The notes under the pieces were generated by a model. The model saw only the letters and a list, made by a program, of their open reading frames with translations, was not told the DNA's origin and did not search any database. Below, one piece after another: positions 63,333-64,000 of a stretch of DNA of 64,000 nucleotides; the first letter of the stretch is position 1; each line of letters begins with the position of its first letter. Source of the stretch: Hydractinia symbiolongicarpus (Eukaryota > Cnidaria > Hydrozoa > Anthoathecata > Hydractiniidae); the NCBI RefSeq assembly GCF_029227915.1, contig NC_079879.1:16182001-16246000 (forward strand), in the 5' to 3' direction. A program made the position numbers and the translations under genes.

Positions 63333-63528
63333 ATTCTTGCGGTCGGAATATCACGTGACCATTACGTAATTTCAATAGGGAAAATGCTACCATTATGGAT
63401 GAGGGAAAACAAAGTCGCTCTTTTACTTATAAAAGCTGGCGAGGAAGGTTGTTTTGTAAAGAATGTCTTATGAATATGCAGAATCGTTAGATAAAGAAGC
63501 TGCTGAACGATATAAGAAGAAGTTATAT
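63333..63528 (+). mobile_element. ISL2EU-like end fragment
   Basis: Starts AATTCTTGCGGTCGGAATAT and is nearly identical, in inverted orientation, to 57725-57922 of the ISL2EU-like transposon. It includes the start of its second gene (MSYEYAESLDKEAA, with a stop-creating change nearby). Homology stops near 63528. Confidence 0.8.
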
Positions 63529-63535
63529 ACCGTCA

Positions 63536-63701
63536 TTCTTCTAATTTAATCCGTCCTCTAATTAGTACGAATTAATTATTTTGGCAAAATGAAATAATTT
63601 ATTTAACTCTAATTATTAGTACGAGTCCATAATTACTAATTTCAGATTTTCCTCTAATTTAGTACGATAAAGGTCAAATTTTCTTCTAATTATAGTACGA
63701 A
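63536..63701 (+). repeat. Short interspersed repeat TCTAATTWAGTACGA
   Basis: Four copies of CTCTAATT(A/T)(A)GTACGA or close variants (about 63555, 63607, 63652, 63683) within 150 bp of AT-rich DNA, plus one partial copy at the start. Confidence 0.7.
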
Positions 63702-63776
63702 TAGTAAAAAACACGTAATTTTTTTTGTTTCAAACTTTCTTTTTTAAAAAAACATGAAAAATTTTAATCTAATTTA

Positions 63777-64000
63777 CAAAGTAAATGGATCGTCTTCAGT
63801 ATCGTCACTGTCTAGGATGGTTTTAGCTTTTTCCATGCATTTTGAATAAAATTCGCCACTTCGGACTTTCGAAGGATCTGTGGTAGTTATTCCGCATACA
63901 TCAAAATTTCTCTCGCAACTGATATTCTTTTTTCTTAAATACGAAGGCACGTTATCAATAAAGGTAACAGGAGAGCGAAGATTCTCATTCGATCTTCCAC
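63777..64000 (-). CDS. C-terminal end of an unidentified protein (partial)
   Basis: Minus-strand frame open from the window edge to a TAA at 63777-63779, about 73 codons. It reads TFIDNVPSYLRKKNISCERN, then FDVCGITTTDPSKVRSG, with an acidic end DSDDTEDDPFTL. The composition is protein-like and the stretch is uninterrupted, but I recognise no domain. Given the surroundings it may be the end of a transposon protein. The rest lies beyond the window. Confidence 0.45.

Overview
This is a eukaryotic, repeat-dominated window. Two ordinary host genes can be read: a six-exon HtrA/Omi-type serine protease (2512-13532) and a single-exon Mpv17-family membrane protein (14113-14781). Both have metazoan architecture. 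Nearly everything else is mobile DNA: Helitron-like elements, TIR DNA transposons, MITEs, a Penelope-like fragment, a tyrosine-recombinase retroelement fragment, and a Polinton/Maverick. AT richness, GT-AG introns, THAP/ISL2EU-type transposons and this style of Polinton fit an early-branching animal, most likely a cnidarian (perhaps a hydrozoan). The taxon is an inference, not something read directly from the sequence.

Layout. 0.7-1.3 kb: tyrosine-recombinase fragment. 2.5-13.5 kb: the HtrA gene, whose introns hold a TTAA-flanked MITE, a Penelope GIY-YIG fragment, a broken Tigger/pogo element with a CAGT-ended MITE, an old unidentified coding element and Helitron ends. 14.1-14.8 kb: Mpv17-like gene. 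15.7-27.9 kb: non-coding repeats, including four head-to-tail Helitron-like units (18.3-20.8 kb), two inverted ACGTTA arrays each tipped by CCCAGTGGGCAC, an RPA-like OB-fold/zinc ORF, and transposase debris. 28162-42292: a complete 14.1-kb Polinton with ~314-bp TIRs and a 5-bp duplication (GTATT). 43369-50728: a 7.36-kb TIR transposon inserted into a Helitron, with a ten-exon minus-strand gene that joins into one open frame of 1264 codons. 51.5-60.6 kb: more Helitron-type repeats, with an ISL2EU-like transposon at 53862-57922 (THAP-DDE transposase plus SWIM/YqaJ/PHD protein). 60.7-62.9 kb: remnant of a second, different Polinton PolB. 63.3-64 kb: an ISL2EU end fragment, a short AT repeat and the 3' end of an unidentified minus-strand reading frame.

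The Polinton has a viral gene set: double-jelly-roll major capsid protein, putative penton, packaging ATPase, several small membrane or coiled-coil proteins, retroviral-type integrase, SAP-domain protein and protein-primed-type PolB. The morphogenesis block is nearly intact. The integrase C-terminus, the PolB N-terminal region and two accessory genes carry frameshifts or stops, so this copy is probably not autonomous. Short perfect hairpins sit 14-26 nt past the stop codons at the ends of its transcription units. A TATAATC-containing motif recurs 29-35 nt before three start codons. Together these suggest element-specific transcription signals.

The two most interesting objects are the Polinton with its 3' hairpins and the apparently intact, unclassified ten-exon transposon.
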